Shown here one piece after another: positions 30,501 through 40,560 of a DNA stretch of 64,000 nucleotides. Position 1 is the stretch's first letter. Every line of letters starts with the position of its first letter. The notes beneath the pieces are model-generated. The model was not told the origin of the DNA, ran no database searches, and worked only from the letters and a program-made list of their open reading frames with translations. Position numbers and translations under genes: made by a program. The stretch is from Actinostola sp. cb2023 (lineage: Eukaryota; Cnidaria; Anthozoa; Actiniaria; Actinostolidae): positions 124,001 to 188,000 of the forward strand of contig JAUJYZ010001272.1 of the NCBI GenBank assembly GCA_033675265.1, given 5' to 3'.

Positions 30501-33500
30501 CAAATAGGAATTAATTAGCGTAATCATCATTAGCTTACAGTATTGTTCTTCCAAGAAAATATGACCAGGAAAAGTTCAAAACCTGTTATTATTTATATGG
30601 TGTTCAAAAACTCATGCATAATTAATGAGCAATTCGTCCAATCAGAAGGACGAAATCCATCATGTGCATGTACCTTTATACCCGGTAATTAATGCACTGC
30701 TTATTAGTATTCTTTATACACCTATTTCAATAAACGTTGATCATCATGGACGATCTGAAATGGATGATCTGAGACCAAGACGAATTATGGGAAACTGAGG
30801 GTCTTTCGTTAGTATATAACATGTGAAATTCATTCCTTCGATCTTAAGCTTGGAATCACGCTTGATGTTCAAACGAGATATGGTGGAGGTTAGCGTGAAT
30901 TTAAAAGTTTCAGATCATCCAATTCAGATCGACCATTATCAACGTTAATTGTAATATTAGGTGTATAAAGAATTCTAATGAGGATGGCTTTATATATATA
31001 AAGCCATCCTCATTAGTATTCTTTATATAAAGAATACTAATAAGGGAAGGTCTCATATTGGTGTCGTATCATTGACCTCCCTGTTCCCTGTACGGGACGA
31101 CAGATATGTTGTCCGGAAAGATCGCTCCTTGGTCACACTTTTTGACCGTCGTTCAAATGTGGGATCTTTTTGAGATTAGTTTAAATTTGACACGGTTTTC
31201 TTTGTTATTCATAGGGCTTTATCTCCGGTATTGACCGGTTGAACAATAGAATAGAATTGAATTGCTCATTATGAATTCACCGGGATGTATCCATATACAG
31301 CCCTGGGTTGTATATGGATACATCCCGGTGAATTCATAATGAGCACTCAGATTGCTTCGTGCGAAAACCTTGTCAAATTTAAACTAAGTCAGATAAATAC
31401 CTCAAACGTCGGCAATAAGCCTATAAATCCCTCGGGCCTACGGCCCTCGGGATTTATATGGCTTATTGCCTCCGTTCTCGGTATTTATCTCTTACGTATC
31501 AGTAGTATCGGTGCGCATATGTGAGGCGTTAGAAGCAACACGATACTGCTATGTTTGTGTTTTCCTTGCTGTTTTTTACTGAAATCATCTGAAAATGTAT
31601 TATTTTGGAAGATCGTTTTTGAAGCTGTCCAATAAACTTGCAGATCGTGTTTTATCAGGTCTAAAACCACTCGGCATCACCTCGTGGTTTTAAACCCGAT
31701 AAAACACTCCTGCTCGTTTATTAAACAGTACGTAATTGTACAGGACTGCTTTAATAGAATTGAGAATTATTGAAATCTGAGAATATAGTTGCATACCTAA
31801 TTCCCGATTCCCCTTATGACGTATCGATACCACTACTACCAGAATCCTTTTCGAATTCTTATTCTTATTCAAATGTTTTAATTCCCATGAGAGTACCAAG
31901 GTATGGTGTGAATTAGAATAACAAAAGAAGCTACATGTATGAAAAGTATTCTGGTAGTAGTGGTATCACTACATTGTACGTCATAAGGGGAATGGTGAAT
32001 TACAGTTGCTGTTTGGCTTTTTCCACTTTACTACAGACAAGTTTTCATTTTAATTTATGTGACACCCGTTATTGCAATTACATGTACAGATTCATGTACA
32101 GTAGGTACACATTGCATGTGCATATAATAACAATATTATTCCAACTACATGGATATATTTACATACATGTATATATTATTCATAATTAAACTAGATCATT
32201 GTACTCACAGTTATTTTTTAGTCCAATTTGTTTAACAATCGCATCCATACTCCAACCGTATAATTCCTAATAATAATATACAGTCATTCTCAAAAACATT
32301 GTCCAGATGAAAAGACTACAATACTACAATAAAGTCACGTGATTCATTATGTATTCAATTTCTGTGCGCAGAACTGCGAGTTGATACCAGTGCCAATACA
32401 TTCAGTTCTCACAATGCCGTGCACGTTTGCATCTCAAATTGAAATTCCACGCGAGGAAATTGAATACATAATGAATCACGTGACTTTATTGTAGTATTGT
32501 AGTCCTTTCATCTAGGCAATGTTTTTGACAATGACTGTATATATTATAATTAATAACACCCAGTTAAACAAACCCAAAAACCTACAATTACCTAGACAGA
32601 CCTACATGTACAAATAATGCAACCTAATAACTAAAGTTACAATACTACATTTTGTAGGTCAACGTTAATAGTTGGAGTGCACGTTATGTCGTACAGTAGT
32701 TGCCATATTGGTTCCCAAATACAAATCATTCCACATTTAGTTTCGTTGGTTCATCCATCATGGTGGCTGCATCTTTGTTATTTATTTCTCAGGGGATTTT
32801 CAGTCATGTGGGTACACATCAGGAATGGGAGAAAAATATATTTTAAATTAACTTATAAATGAAGTGTTTACAACATGAGCATGTATAAGATGTACAAAAT
32901 CACGAGCTGAAGGCACTTGTAACCTCAATTTACAGGATTAGATTTGATGAAGTTTGGCTGAGAAAATCCAACTTAAAGGGTATGTAAATGAGGACGATTT
33001 TGTATCAGATATACCGTACATGTATGTACAATCTTCTCCACAGTTACAATGACTTCTATTGTGATTTTGTCATGAATTATTAATGAGTTTGATAAAATAA
33101 AATGTATAATTCATAACTGGTGGAACAACAGCACAGTGGAGCTTGCTTGTGTGTTCACGAGCACTCTTTGTACTAAATAACTTTTTTAAATGCATCATAA
33201 AATACCATCAATTTGTGTTTTTTACCTCATAGGAAACAATTTTCAATGGCATGTCATACTGTATCTGGTTACGCTTTACTGTCTGTAAACAGATAATACA
33301 GAAGAACAATAATAATTTTTACCATCATGGTTGATGTTAGGCTCAGTATCCAGCCGCTGGGGTTTCGTGCTCCCCAGCGGCTGGATACTGAGCCTAGGTT
33401 TATGTTCATAATACAGTCAATAGCTGATATTGAAGTTACACTTTGACAATGATTCTGAACAAAGGTTTCAAGTCGAGGCTATTGGGTCAAGTTTTTGTAC

Positions 33501-36500
33501 TGACCCGATAGACTCGACTTGAAACCGTTGTTCAGAGTAATTGGAGTGTAACTTCAATATCAGCTATTGTAATGAATTATACAACAATAATTAATATTTA
33601 CAAGATTTCAAGATTTACAATGCAATGCTAGACATTGTGACCACCTGTAAGGAATCCTTTTACTTCAGTCTGTCTTGGTTAAAATATTAGCCAATCAGCT
33701 GCAGACATGATGCTCATGACATTCTATTGTTTTTAATTAGTAGGTCGAGACGAAAGTATACGAATACATTAAATGTGATCACACTTGTTCATATAGCACA
33801 TTAGGCATGTCGAATGGTCCCCGCAAAAAGTCAGAGTCTCGCAAAATTTCGTTTTTTCACAAAAAGCAGTCTCAGAGTCATGAATTTTGAAAACCATGGA
33901 AATCGGTTAAAAAGCATCTCGGGCTCACAAAAAAATGCCTTGTCTCAGAGCTTCGCAAAGTCTCACCTTGACCATTCAATACCCCTCACATTGTACTTGC
34001 TAGAAGATGAAGATAAAGATTGACAGCATCCACTGAATTGGGGAAGTGTGGTTAATGTTACCTCTAATGAGTCATCTCTATATCCTGTTATCCCTTCGTC
34101 AACAGACAATAATAGAAGATGTATCCCATAATTATATCTTTCATTTAAAGTCTTAAGTACATAGGCCAGTACTGTAGAATCTAAAGTGTGAAATGGATAT
34201 TAGAACGTTTTCCCATAACTGGGGATAGGAATGCTAATGAGTTTGCTAATACATTATGCTAATAAGCTGTATACCGTACTGCCAACTGAATTATACCGAA
34301 ATAATCTGCGTGAAGACGTTTTAATATTAAAATGTTATTCTTATTGTACTTTCTTTTAGCTTGACATAGTTTACCTTAGAAACGTAAATTTATGATTTTT
34401 TAACTTAAAAGAACTCGCCATTCTAGAACGTGCTTAGCAAAACTAACGGTATCCAAGCATAGTACGGCATGCTTACATGTACATAATTTGAATCTTCTCA
34501 GTGAAGCCGGAGCTAGACCACTTTAACAGCTTATTTGAACATAACATATATAACTGAAACTGGGTATTTCTGCGCAGTACGTTCAGCAGTTGATAATTTT
34601 AGTTGGCAGTACGGTATACAGCTCATTAGCATATTAGCAAACTCATTAGCATTCCTAACCCCAGTTATGGGAAAACGTTCTATTATTAGGACAGGTTATA
34701 TTAATATTATAATATAATTTCTTCATTACATTTTGTACATTCCAGGAAGTTACAACAGAAAGAATAAAAACAAAAAAGATACACACATGTACATGTATGT
34801 AGGAAGTATGAAAGGAAGGAAGAGAGGGAAATATGTAGTGAGTCATGGAAGGAAGGGGGGAAATACGTAGCCTGGAGGGAGGAAGGGAGCAAGGGAGAAA
34901 GGAGGAAGGGAGCAAGGAGGGAAATATGTAGGGAGGGAGGGAGGTAGGGAAGGAGGTAGGGAGGTAGGGAGGTAGGGAGATAGGGAGGGAGGGAGGGAGG
35001 GAGGGAGGAGGGAGGGAGGGAGGGAGGGAGGGAGGGAGGGAGGGAGGGAGGGAGGGAGGGAGGGAGGGAGGAGGAAGGAAGGAAGGGAGGAGGGAAGGAA
35101 GGGAGGGAAGGAAGGGAGGGAAATATGTAGAAGTGAGGGAGGGAAATATGTAGGGAGGGATGGAGGTAGGGAGGGAGGGGAGGGAGGGAGGGAGGGAGGG
35201 AGGGAGGGAGGGAGGAAGGAAGGAAGGGAGGAAGGAAGGGAGGGAGGAAGGGAGCGAGGAAGGAAGGGAGGGAGGGAAATATGTAGAAGTGAGGGAGGGA
35301 AATATGTAGGGAGGAAGGGAGGAAGGGAGCAACGAAGGAAGGAAGGGAAATACGTAGGGAGGACATTCTCATACCCAGACCCTTCTCAGCTTTCTATCGA
35401 AAAATTACATGTGCATGCTCAATATTTTCTAAAAACTCCTGAAGTTCTTGCAGATGCTCTATCAAAAGCCCAGGGGTGGTACTCAGGGGTATAAGTGACC
35501 TGGGGAGGTGCGAAGACCTTTTTGGGGTTTGAAATTCGCGGCTTAGCAATTTTCTGATCGACTTTGTTTGATATAAAGATTTTGGCAAGGACTTTTTTTG
35601 GGGTTGATAAAAATGATATCCTACCATTCTAGATTTTATGTAAAACGATTTCATCAACAAGTTTTTAAAAACTACGTAAATGACATGACACAGAATTATA
35701 CCATAGTTAATTCGTTTTTGTACATGTAGTATAAAGCTTCCGACTTTAAAGAATGACTGCAGTCTGCCTAAAGTTTTGTGACAGATGCACAATGAATAAA
35801 TAAAGCTGGAGTGGATGCATATCCCGCATTCCGACTTGGTGTTTTTGCTTTATATTTTTATGCGGAAGGACTATTTTGGGGTCTTGTTTTTGCGTGATGG
35901 ACTTTTTGGGGGTTAAAAAGTTCTTTTTGGGGGTTAAAAAGTTTGGCCTCATTCACACCTCTCCGTCATTGATATCTCTGAGTACCCCTCCTGGGATCAA
36001 AAGTTAATTAATCTACATTTCAGTCTAAAAGAAAAACAGATATCTGACGACCTAGAATCTGGGTCTTCCGGTTTGTCTCTTACCAGAGCCTTCGATTTTT
36101 CGTTAGAAAGCTGAGAATGGTCCGGGTAAGAGAATGGTAGGGAGGAATGAAGGATGGGAGGGAAATATGTAGGGAGGAATGAAGGATGGGAGGGAAATGT
36201 GTACTGTAGGGAGGGAGGAAGGAAGGAAGGGAGGAATCTGAGAGATAAGATGGAAGAAATAAATATAGGATGCAATAGACCACTTCACGATGTATTAAAG
36301 GTGTATGATGGGTAATCAGGGCAGAATTATTAAGAGAGATACCGGCGAAAGATAGATTTGACTTCGTATTTCCATGCTTACATGTAGTCTAATTTTTGAA
36401 ATAAAACTTTTTTGTGCTGATCGAGAAACCTTTTATCTATCGTTCTTGAAGTTTTTTGGCAGATTGAGCCCGTTTTGTAAATGTAGGAAATGTTTTACTT

Positions 36501-37587
36501 GTAAAATCTGCTTATTTCGCCGTAATTCGATCGGACGCACGTAGATCAAAACAATGTTTTACTCGAAAAAATATTTTCTTGACTCACTATTTCATTCCAT
36601 TGGCCCAGAAAATTTACAAAAGCTACATAAAAGGTTTCTCGATCAGCACAAAAAGTTTTATTTCAAAAATTAGACTAAACATGGAGATACGAAGTCAAAT
36701 CCATCTTTCGCCGGTATCTCTCTTAATAATTCTGCCCTGATTACCCATCATACACCTTACATCGTGAAGTGGTCTATTAATAAATGTAAGCTTTAATACA
36801 TGTACTTATATACTATATATATATATATATATATAGCTAATTGCATTATCGTTGTCGGTTGAAAATCATAAATCATAGAAGCTGAGACCGCAAGGATGGA
36901 TGGGAAATCAGTTCATGACCCGCATTACATACAGATATATTCAATGTTCTCGTAGTTTTGAAGGTATATGAGCTATATAACTAAGACCCTACAAGTCTGC
37001 ATAAAAAGGTCGATCATTTGACGGTGTTATTTGAGAGTTTTAATTTCCCAGAATTCCTTTTGATCATAGCTTTCATGATTTTCAACCCGACAATGATTAT
37101 GCAATTAGCTACACATGTATATATACATACATGTATAGTCATTTTATACCTTTTCCACCAGATGCACCAATGGCTACTCTCTCTCCCTTGGTAAATAACT
37201 TATTACTTATGATAGTCTTGTGTACTTCAGTCTCAAACTTGAAATAGAAACACTCTTTGCACAACGCATCTCCCTAAAAATGGTAAGACTTAAGCTTATA
37301 TAATATTACAGTAACTGATCATGAGTACATTGTATTAAAGTACTGTACAACTTCAAAGTCATTGTAATGAGGTATTTAGCTAAGCTTCCAAATAGTTTAT
37401 CATTACATTTTTTTCCAATCTTAACGACATAAAGGCTTTCAACATTGTGATTGACTGATATGATTGAGAGGGACATCATCACAGCCATGGTATTAAAACT
37501 TGTATTATAAAACAACTGGGTCTGGCTTACCGTTTTAGGTCGTTTAAGAATAGCTTTGCCATCACAGTTTTTACATACCACTGGCAT
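21560..37587 (-). CDS. CTU1: CTU1 cytosolic tRNA 2-thiolation ATPase, complete, 15 exons, 345 aa
   Basis: CTU1, with CTU2 and URM1 as sulphur carrier, adenylates and thiolates wobble U34 of cytosolic tRNA-Lys, -Glu and -Gln. Exons, 5' to 3' on the minus strand: 37587-37531, 37273-37150, 34180-34062, 33282-33226, 32266-32209, 30088-30011, 27754-27713, 27163-27114, 26823-26759, 26190-26125, 25395-25337, 24954-24895, 24299-24212, 22384-22354, 21643-21560 (TAA). All have GT-AG ends, phases agree, and they total 1,038 nt. Visible motifs are N-terminal CKNC and CKEC, the PP-loop IGASGGKDSTV split by intron 2, [12 protein letters not shown], the CTFCGVFRR cysteine pair, [31 protein letters not shown] and the C-terminal ribbon [16 protein letters not shown]. 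The length matches human (348 aa). The end SVDF resembles the fish ending. It converges on URB1 and diverges from ERCC8. Confidence 0.95.
21661..22340. repeat. 16-bp minisatellite (GGAATAGATGGATGCA), ~42 copies
   Basis: Regular 16-bp units with GGAAGAG and TTGGATGC variants fill the last CTU1 intron, starting 18 bp from the acceptor of the final exon. An open frame on the minus strand through it is an artefact. Confidence 0.95.
22560..24200. other. CTU1 intron, unclassified repeat-like sequence
   Basis: It contains a short hairpin (ACTCGGACACTTCCGGAGGA region), GAGCGTCTTGTTATT at about 23,380 like other GACGCTC-family ends, and a duplicated motif GATGATAACCTARTYAGTA (22,549 and 23,468). No coding sequence I can support. 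Confidence 0.4.
24638..24838. repeat. TACACCTATTTCAA-family TIR repeat
   Basis: It starts ACCTATTTCAAAAAACC and ends GGTTTTTTGAAATAGGTGTA-like in inverse (AACGTTTTTTGAAATAGGTG). The internal CGATCTGAAATGGATG and ATCATCCACTTCAGAT arms match those of the copy at 30,719-30,968. It begins about 60 bp downstream of the CTU1 exon 24895-24954. Confidence 0.7.
24966..25330. other. CTU1 intron without recognisable features
   Basis: AT-rich sequence with a few ACATGTA repeats. I see no gene or element. Confidence 0.5.
25690..25797. repeat. Hairpin repeat, ~108 bp
   Basis: The arms TTATAGAAGTATGCAGGAAT and ATTCCCGCATGCTTCTATAA pair imperfectly. Inner arms carry GAAAGAAGACTCG and CGTCTTCTTCC. CTU1 intron. 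Confidence 0.65.
26305..26590. repeat. TIR repeat with ATCGAT-rich loop
   Basis: AGCGATTTGCAAAAATTCTG and its inverse enclose alternating ATATCGAT palindromes. (GAAT)n microsatellites flank both sides (26,275-26,300 and 26,588-26,660). Confidence 0.7.
27330..27494. repeat. 165-bp hairpin MITE (TACCCTGCGAGCAGAGG ends)
   Basis: TACCCTGCGAGCAGAGGTTC and its inverse enclose arms CTGATTCTTTTGCTTTTGCT-like. There is TA at both boundaries. CTU1 intron. Confidence 0.75.
27560..27660 (-). repeat. tRNA-derived SINE head, truncated
   Basis: On the minus strand TGGCTCAGTTTGTTGAGC (A-box-like) is followed by GGTTCAGTCTC (B-box with mismatches). The body is missing. Intron between CTU1 exons 27713-27754 and 27114-27163. 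Confidence 0.55.
27905..29995. repeat. 45-bp minisatellite, ~46 copies, 2.1 kb
   Basis: The unit is a GATGGATTGACTGATAGACA core plus CATGGAATGGATAAAGG. Being a multiple of three, it is open in several frames: [15 protein letters not shown] (+) and [15 protein letters not shown] (-). Slipped and shortened units (around 28,560, 28,690, 29,560) break the frames. It lies between CTU1 exons 30011-30088 and 27713-27754, so it is intronic. Confidence 0.95.
30200..30380. repeat. GGTGGTCGCTTWCGAGAGG-type interspersed repeat
   Basis: GGTGGTCGCTT and GAGAGGTGGTC motifs recur four times, with inverted AAGCGACCACC at the left. A dispersed repeat, non-coding. Confidence 0.5.
30719..30968. repeat. TACACCTATTTCAA-family TIR repeat
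   Basis: The ends TACACCTATTTCAATAAACG and TTAATTGTAATATTAGGTGTA (last part ATTAGGTGTA) are inverted. The inner arms GATCTGAAATGGATGATCTG and CAGATCATCCAATTCAGATC also pair. Same family as 24,638-24,838. Confidence 0.7.
30970..31720. repeat. Cluster of four compact near-perfect palindromes in a CTU1 intron
   Basis: Hairpins at about 30,970-31,035 (AGAATACTAATGAGG-type arms), 31,262-31,345 (GCTCATTATGAATTCACCGG), 31,411-31,469 (CCTCGGGCCTACGGCCCTCGGG core) and 31,655-31,707 (CCACTCGGCATCACCTCGTGG core). All have loops under about 15 nt. Confidence 0.75.
31790..31995. repeat. Imperfect TIR repeat
   Basis: The left arm contains CCCCTTATGACGTA and ATACCACTACTACCAGAAT; the right arm is the inverse. 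The spacer includes AT-rich sequence. CTU1 intron. Confidence 0.6.
32281..32541. repeat. TIR MITE, ~260 bp, TA-flanked
   Basis: Ends ACAGTCATTCTCAAAAACAT and its inverse; the inner arms GTCACGTGATTCATTATGTA pair over about 90 bp. TA dinucleotides border both sides. It starts 15 bp upstream of the CTU1 exon at 32209-32266, so it abuts the acceptor region. Confidence 0.75.
33339..33397. repeat. 59-bp perfect palindrome
   Basis: TAGGCTCAGTATCCAGCCGC pairs perfectly with its inverse around a loop of a few bases. It is about 55 bp upstream (5' side) of the CTU1 exon 33226-33282. Confidence 0.8.
33411..33571. repeat. Hairpin MITE, 161 bp
   Basis: TACAGTCAATAGCTGATATT and its inverse; the inner arms TTTCAAGTCGAGGCTATTGG pair imperfectly. 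CTU1 intron. Confidence 0.7.
34200..34690. repeat. ~490-bp element with ~90-bp TIRs
   Basis: AGAACGTTTTCCCATAACTG and its inverse at the right end, with inner arms ATGCTAATGAGTTTGCTAAT and GTATACCGTACTGCCAACT. It begins about 20 bp upstream of the CTU1 exon 34062-34180. Confidence 0.7.
34800..35360. repeat. (GGGA)n/(GGAA)n purine satellite with AAATATGTA punctuation
   Basis: GGGAGGGA blocks are interrupted every 60-130 bp by GGAAATATGTAG. A shorter copy lies at 36,130-36,240. Open frames here are low-complexity artefacts. Confidence 0.9.
35365..36130. repeat. Nested TIR repeats between purine satellites
   Basis: The outer arms CCAGACCCTTCTCAGCTTTC and GAAAGCTGAGAATGGTCCGG pair. An inner pair has ends CAGGGGTGGTACTCAGGGGT and GAGTACCCCTCCTGGG. 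No ORF beyond chance. Confidence 0.6.
36274..36779. repeat. ~500-bp element with ~170-bp TIRs
   Basis: AATAGACCACTTCACGATGT and its inverse, followed inward by long matching arms (AATCAGGGCAGAATTATTAA, then GGTTTCTCGATCAGCACAAA in inverse). No transposase. CTU1 intron 2. Confidence 0.8.
36830..37120. repeat. TA-flanked TIR repeat, ~290 bp
   Basis: TAGCTAATTGCATTATCGTT and AATGATTATGCAATTAGCTA pair. An (AT)n run precedes it. It ends about 30 bp downstream of CTU1 exon 2. Confidence 0.7.
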
Positions 37588-38056
37588 GGCTCTCGTAAAG
37601 TTTTCACTGTGTAAATAGATTTGTACAATAAATAACTTTACAAATAAACTTTCATTTTAGATTTGACGGTCCGCCATCTTGAATCAAATGAATCAGAGTG
37701 GCACTGGTAACGACTAAACAATTACCTGGGTAGGGGTGGGGGTAGGGATGGCAAAGACGTTTAGCATCTTTACACTTTACACACTTCACAACACTGTACA
37801 ATGTAAGTACCGAAAGAAAAACATATAGAAACTCTTTGTTTAGTTTGGTAAAGTAGATGTGTCAATAACATATTTTGGAATATTTAGACATGATTATATT
37901 ATTGGCATAACGTACCTCCCCTCCCTTACTATATATATTTGTTCTATTTTGAGAACTGTATCCGCTGACTCGTGTGTGAATCAACAGAAACTGTTTCGTG
38001 GAATTTATTTTGTTCTCTTGTTCTTTTGTGATTGTAAATCGTGATTGTTAGCGGCA
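37588..38056. promoter_or_regulatory. Divergent CTU1/ERCC8 intergenic promoter interval, 469 bp
   Basis: The two start codons face away from each other across 469 bp, the only unique spacer between them. CCGCCATCTT at 37671-37680 (AAGATGGCGG on the other strand) fits the YY1 core often found near transcription starts, and sits about 85 bp upstream of the CTU1 ATG. No obvious TATA box serves CTU1. A shared bidirectional promoter is inferred from spacing only. Confidence 0.6.
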
Positions 38057-39259
38057 ATGCTTCAGTGTCTTGCATCAAGAGAGCTGGGTCTTTACCCTCC
38101 TTTCTACCTCGAAAGACTTGAGAAGACTAGACGAACTGAATCAATATGTTTGAGTCAACAAGGCGACCTTGAACAAGGACACACTAGCGGTGTGAACTCA
38201 GTAGACATCGACCCTGTGGAAGGAAGATATCTGTTGTCTTGCAGCTCAAGCTCTAAGATCTTAATTCACGATACAGCAACGGCATATTACAACAACAAGT
38301 TTAAGTGCGAGACTGTATCTACGATCGATAGGAGTCAAAAGGCAAACCACCAACATAGCATTGAAACTATCCAATGGTATCCACAAGACACTGGCATGTT
38401 TTTGACAAGCTCTGCTGACAGAACGCTGAAAGTGTGGGACACTAATGCTTTGCAAGTTGTAGAGAATTTTAACTTTGAAGGCATTTTGTACCATCACAAT
38501 ATAGGTAAACAAACCAAGAAGCATTGCCTGGTGGCCGTGGGTTGTGAGGATAGCAGGGTGTATCTGTGTGATTTGGTGTCTGGATCAGCAAGTCATATAT
38601 TAAGGGGGCACAGTGATGCAGTCCTATCCTTAGCTTGGTCTCCAATGAATCAATACCTGTTAGCTTCAGGTAGTCGTGACAACAAAGTACTATTCTGGGA
38701 TATCAGGAAAGCTACAGGCAGTTTGTTTACACTTGACCAGCATAACGGCAAAGGGGGTTCTACAAGCCTTAACACTAAGACAGCACACAATGGACATATC
38801 AATAGCTTGCATTTCACAGGCAATGGTTTGTTTTTGTTATCATATGGCACAGATGATCGACTCAGGTTATGGGACTCGTACACAGGCAAGAATACCTTGG
38901 TCAATTTTGGCCGCATCAACAACCCTTCTCACAAGTCCATCCAGTGTGCCACCACTGTGGGACATTCTACGGATATTGTATTTGTGCCAAGCTCTGGCAG
39001 CATTGAGGTTTTTGACATTCATTCAGGCAGCAAAGTGAACACTCTTGTGGGTCATTACAGTAATGTCAACTGTTGTACATTTCAACAGAATTTTCAAGTT
39101 CTTTTCAGTGGCTCCAATGACTGCCAGTTGTTGTCATGGTTTCCAAATATGGAACATGATAGACCTTGCATTAATAAGGATGCTGCCCTAAAGGCTGATG
39201 TCGATTCAAAGAATGATTTCAACCCATATCAGGATACATGGAGTAGTGATGAAGACTGA
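38057..39259 (+). CDS. ERCC8: ERCC8 / CSA WD40 repeat protein, intronless, 400 aa
   Basis: CSA is the WD40 substrate receptor of a DDB1-CUL4-RBX1 ubiquitin ligase acting with CSB in transcription-coupled nucleotide excision repair, in the nucleus. The ATG at 38057 is chosen because MLQCLASRELGL aligns with the start of vertebrate CSA; the frame opens four codons earlier at a TTG. WD-type blades are visible: VDIDPVEGRYLLS (near residue 50), QWYPQDTGMF then TLKVWDTN (near 115-135), CLVAVG then YLCDLVSG, LAWSPMNQYLLASGS then VLFWDIRKATG, FTGNGLFLLSYGTDDRLRLW, and CCTFQQNFQVLFSGS near 345. It ends DTWSSDED, like the family C-terminus. Human CSA is 396 aa over 12 exons, whereas this copy has no intron. 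No stop or frameshift is seen. A functional retrogene or lineage intron loss are the alternatives. Confidence 0.95.
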   Translation: MLQCLASRELGLYPPFYLERLEKTRRTESICLSQQGDLEQGHTSGVNSVDIDPVEGRYLLSCSSSSKILIHDTATAYYNNKFKCETVSTIDRSQKANHQHSIETIQWYPQDTGMFLTSSADRTLKVWDTNALQVVENFNFEGILYHHNIGKQTKKHCLVAVGCEDSRVYLCDLVSGSASHILRGHSDAVLSLAWSPMNQYLLASGSRDNKVLFWDIRKATGSLFTLDQHNGKGGSTSLNTKTAHNGHINSLHFTGNGLFLLSYGTDDRLRLWDSYTGKNTLVNFGRINNPSHKSIQCATTVGHSTDIVFVPSSGSIEVFDIHSGSKVNTLVGHYSNVNCCTFQQNFQVLFSGSNDCQLLSWFPNMEHDRPCINKDAALKADVDSKNDFNPYQDTWSSDED

Positions 39260-39330
39260 TACATGAAGGAGACAAGCTTTCTGTTTCTATATAAATCCAT
39301 AGGTGACATGCCAACTGTATTGTGACCACA

Positions 39331-39545
39331 GGCAGCCCAGCCATTTCTTCTGAGACTAATTATAACTAGACGCTCTTCTAGCGTGAAGTCGGGCTTCTAA
39401 ATGAAATGTAACCTATTTGAACTATAAATATAGATATCTTATAGTGCGATTAAAACAGTGTTTGGTTGCTCATCGTTGCGTGACTCGAGCTCGATAGAAC
39501 TTGCTTTCCTTGAAATTTCAGTACTGCGATTTCACAAACTCAGCG
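39331..39545. repeat. Repeat junction: CACAGGCAGCCC end plus GACGCTC-family fragment
   Basis: CCACAGGCAGCCCAGCCATT begins it, then GACGCTCTTCTAGCGTGAAG, GTCGGGCTTCT and the CGTTGCGTGACTCG / CGATTTCACAAACTCA segments shared with 6,934-7,582. It lies within about 75 bp of the ERCC8 stop, so it may form part of that 3' UTR. Confidence 0.55.
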
Positions 39546-39584
39546 AAAATCATGAATGACAATGACATAGTTTATTTGTTACCA

Positions 39585-39692
39585 TAAATATATCCATACA
39601 AATACCGTATACATAAACTAGACATCGCAGATTTGTTACCATAAATATATCCATACAAATACCGTATACATAAACTAGACATCGCAGAGTGA
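39585..39692. repeat. ~59-bp tandem duplication
   Basis: TTTGTTACCATAAATATATC through CATCGCAGA occurs twice in tandem, with no substitutions that I see. Confidence 0.8.
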
Positions 39693-39768
39693 TTAAACAA
39701 TGTTTGGATGAAATGTAAATATATGGGTTTACCTCGACGGTTATCGGTCGCAAGCGCTTGAAAAGGAA

Positions 39769-40065
39769 ATGAAAGCTCAGGCACAAGAAATCAAAGAATT
39801 GAAGGCAACTTTAAATACCCCACAAAGGGAGGAAAGGAAGCCCATAACCTGCTACAAATGTAATAAAGAGGGGCATTATGCAAGGGAATGCAAGGAACAA
39901 ACGCCTGGAGGGGAGGGGCAACCTACAGGCATAAAGGGTCTTAGCCCCAAAAACACCATATCGCAAAATCATCTGGATGTAGGGGGGAAAGGTAAAGGGA
40001 CTGAACTTGAAAAGAAAACGGCGACTATGGACAACATCGAGGGTTGTCCAATACTCACGACCTGA
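39769..40065 (+). pseudogene. Retroelement gag fragment with CCHC zinc knuckle
   Basis: The frame starts MKAQAQEIKELKATLN (short coiled-coil-like) and contains CYKCNKEGHYARECKE, a C-x2-C-x4-H-x4-C knuckle as in LTR-retrotransposon nucleocapsids. It stops 98 codons in, and no protease or RT follows. A cellular CCHC protein cannot be excluded, but it lies among repeats and has no partner exons. Confidence 0.6.
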
Positions 40066-40259
40066 TACGGATTGTCAAAGTTGGTTTACCACGGTATCAG
40101 ACTGGTGGAGTCATTAGTATCTCATTAGTATGCACAAAACGTACATAACATTAAATGATACTGCCAATTAATATGACATAGACTTTATGGTCATAATGCA
40201 TATTAATATGAAGTCATAGCGTTTATGGCATCATTGTGAGGAGACTGAGGACTTTACGA

Positions 40260-40560
40260 TAGTTCAGTGCCCCATGATACATCTCATCTTGTAATATATG
40301 CGATATGCCACAGGGTAACCAAACCACTAACGAAGGTCTTTGCCACATAACAGGGCCGGCTGGATGGTCACCATCGGATACGAGTGGTGACGGATGGTAC
40401 CACGGTGCATCTCATTATCCGATGGTGAAATTGGTGGTTTGGTTACCCTGTGGCATATCGCATATATTACAAGTCTTTGCCACAGGGCCGGCTGGATGGT
40501 CACCATCGGATACGAGCACAGGTAGCCCAAGCTCAGTATCAGTGGCGTACTACAGTAAAT
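40260..40560. repeat. Palindromic repeat (ATGCCACAGGGTAACCAAAC arms)
   Basis: ATATGCGATATGCCACAGGG and its inverse at about 40,441-40,470 form a 170-bp hairpin. GGCCGGCTGGATGGTCACCA is then directly repeated. Related sequence recurs at 43,440-43,555. Confidence 0.65.

Noticed and set aside
34655..35372. Proline/leucine/serine ORFs of over 220 codons
   Set aside because: Translations of a GGGA/GGAA purine satellite.
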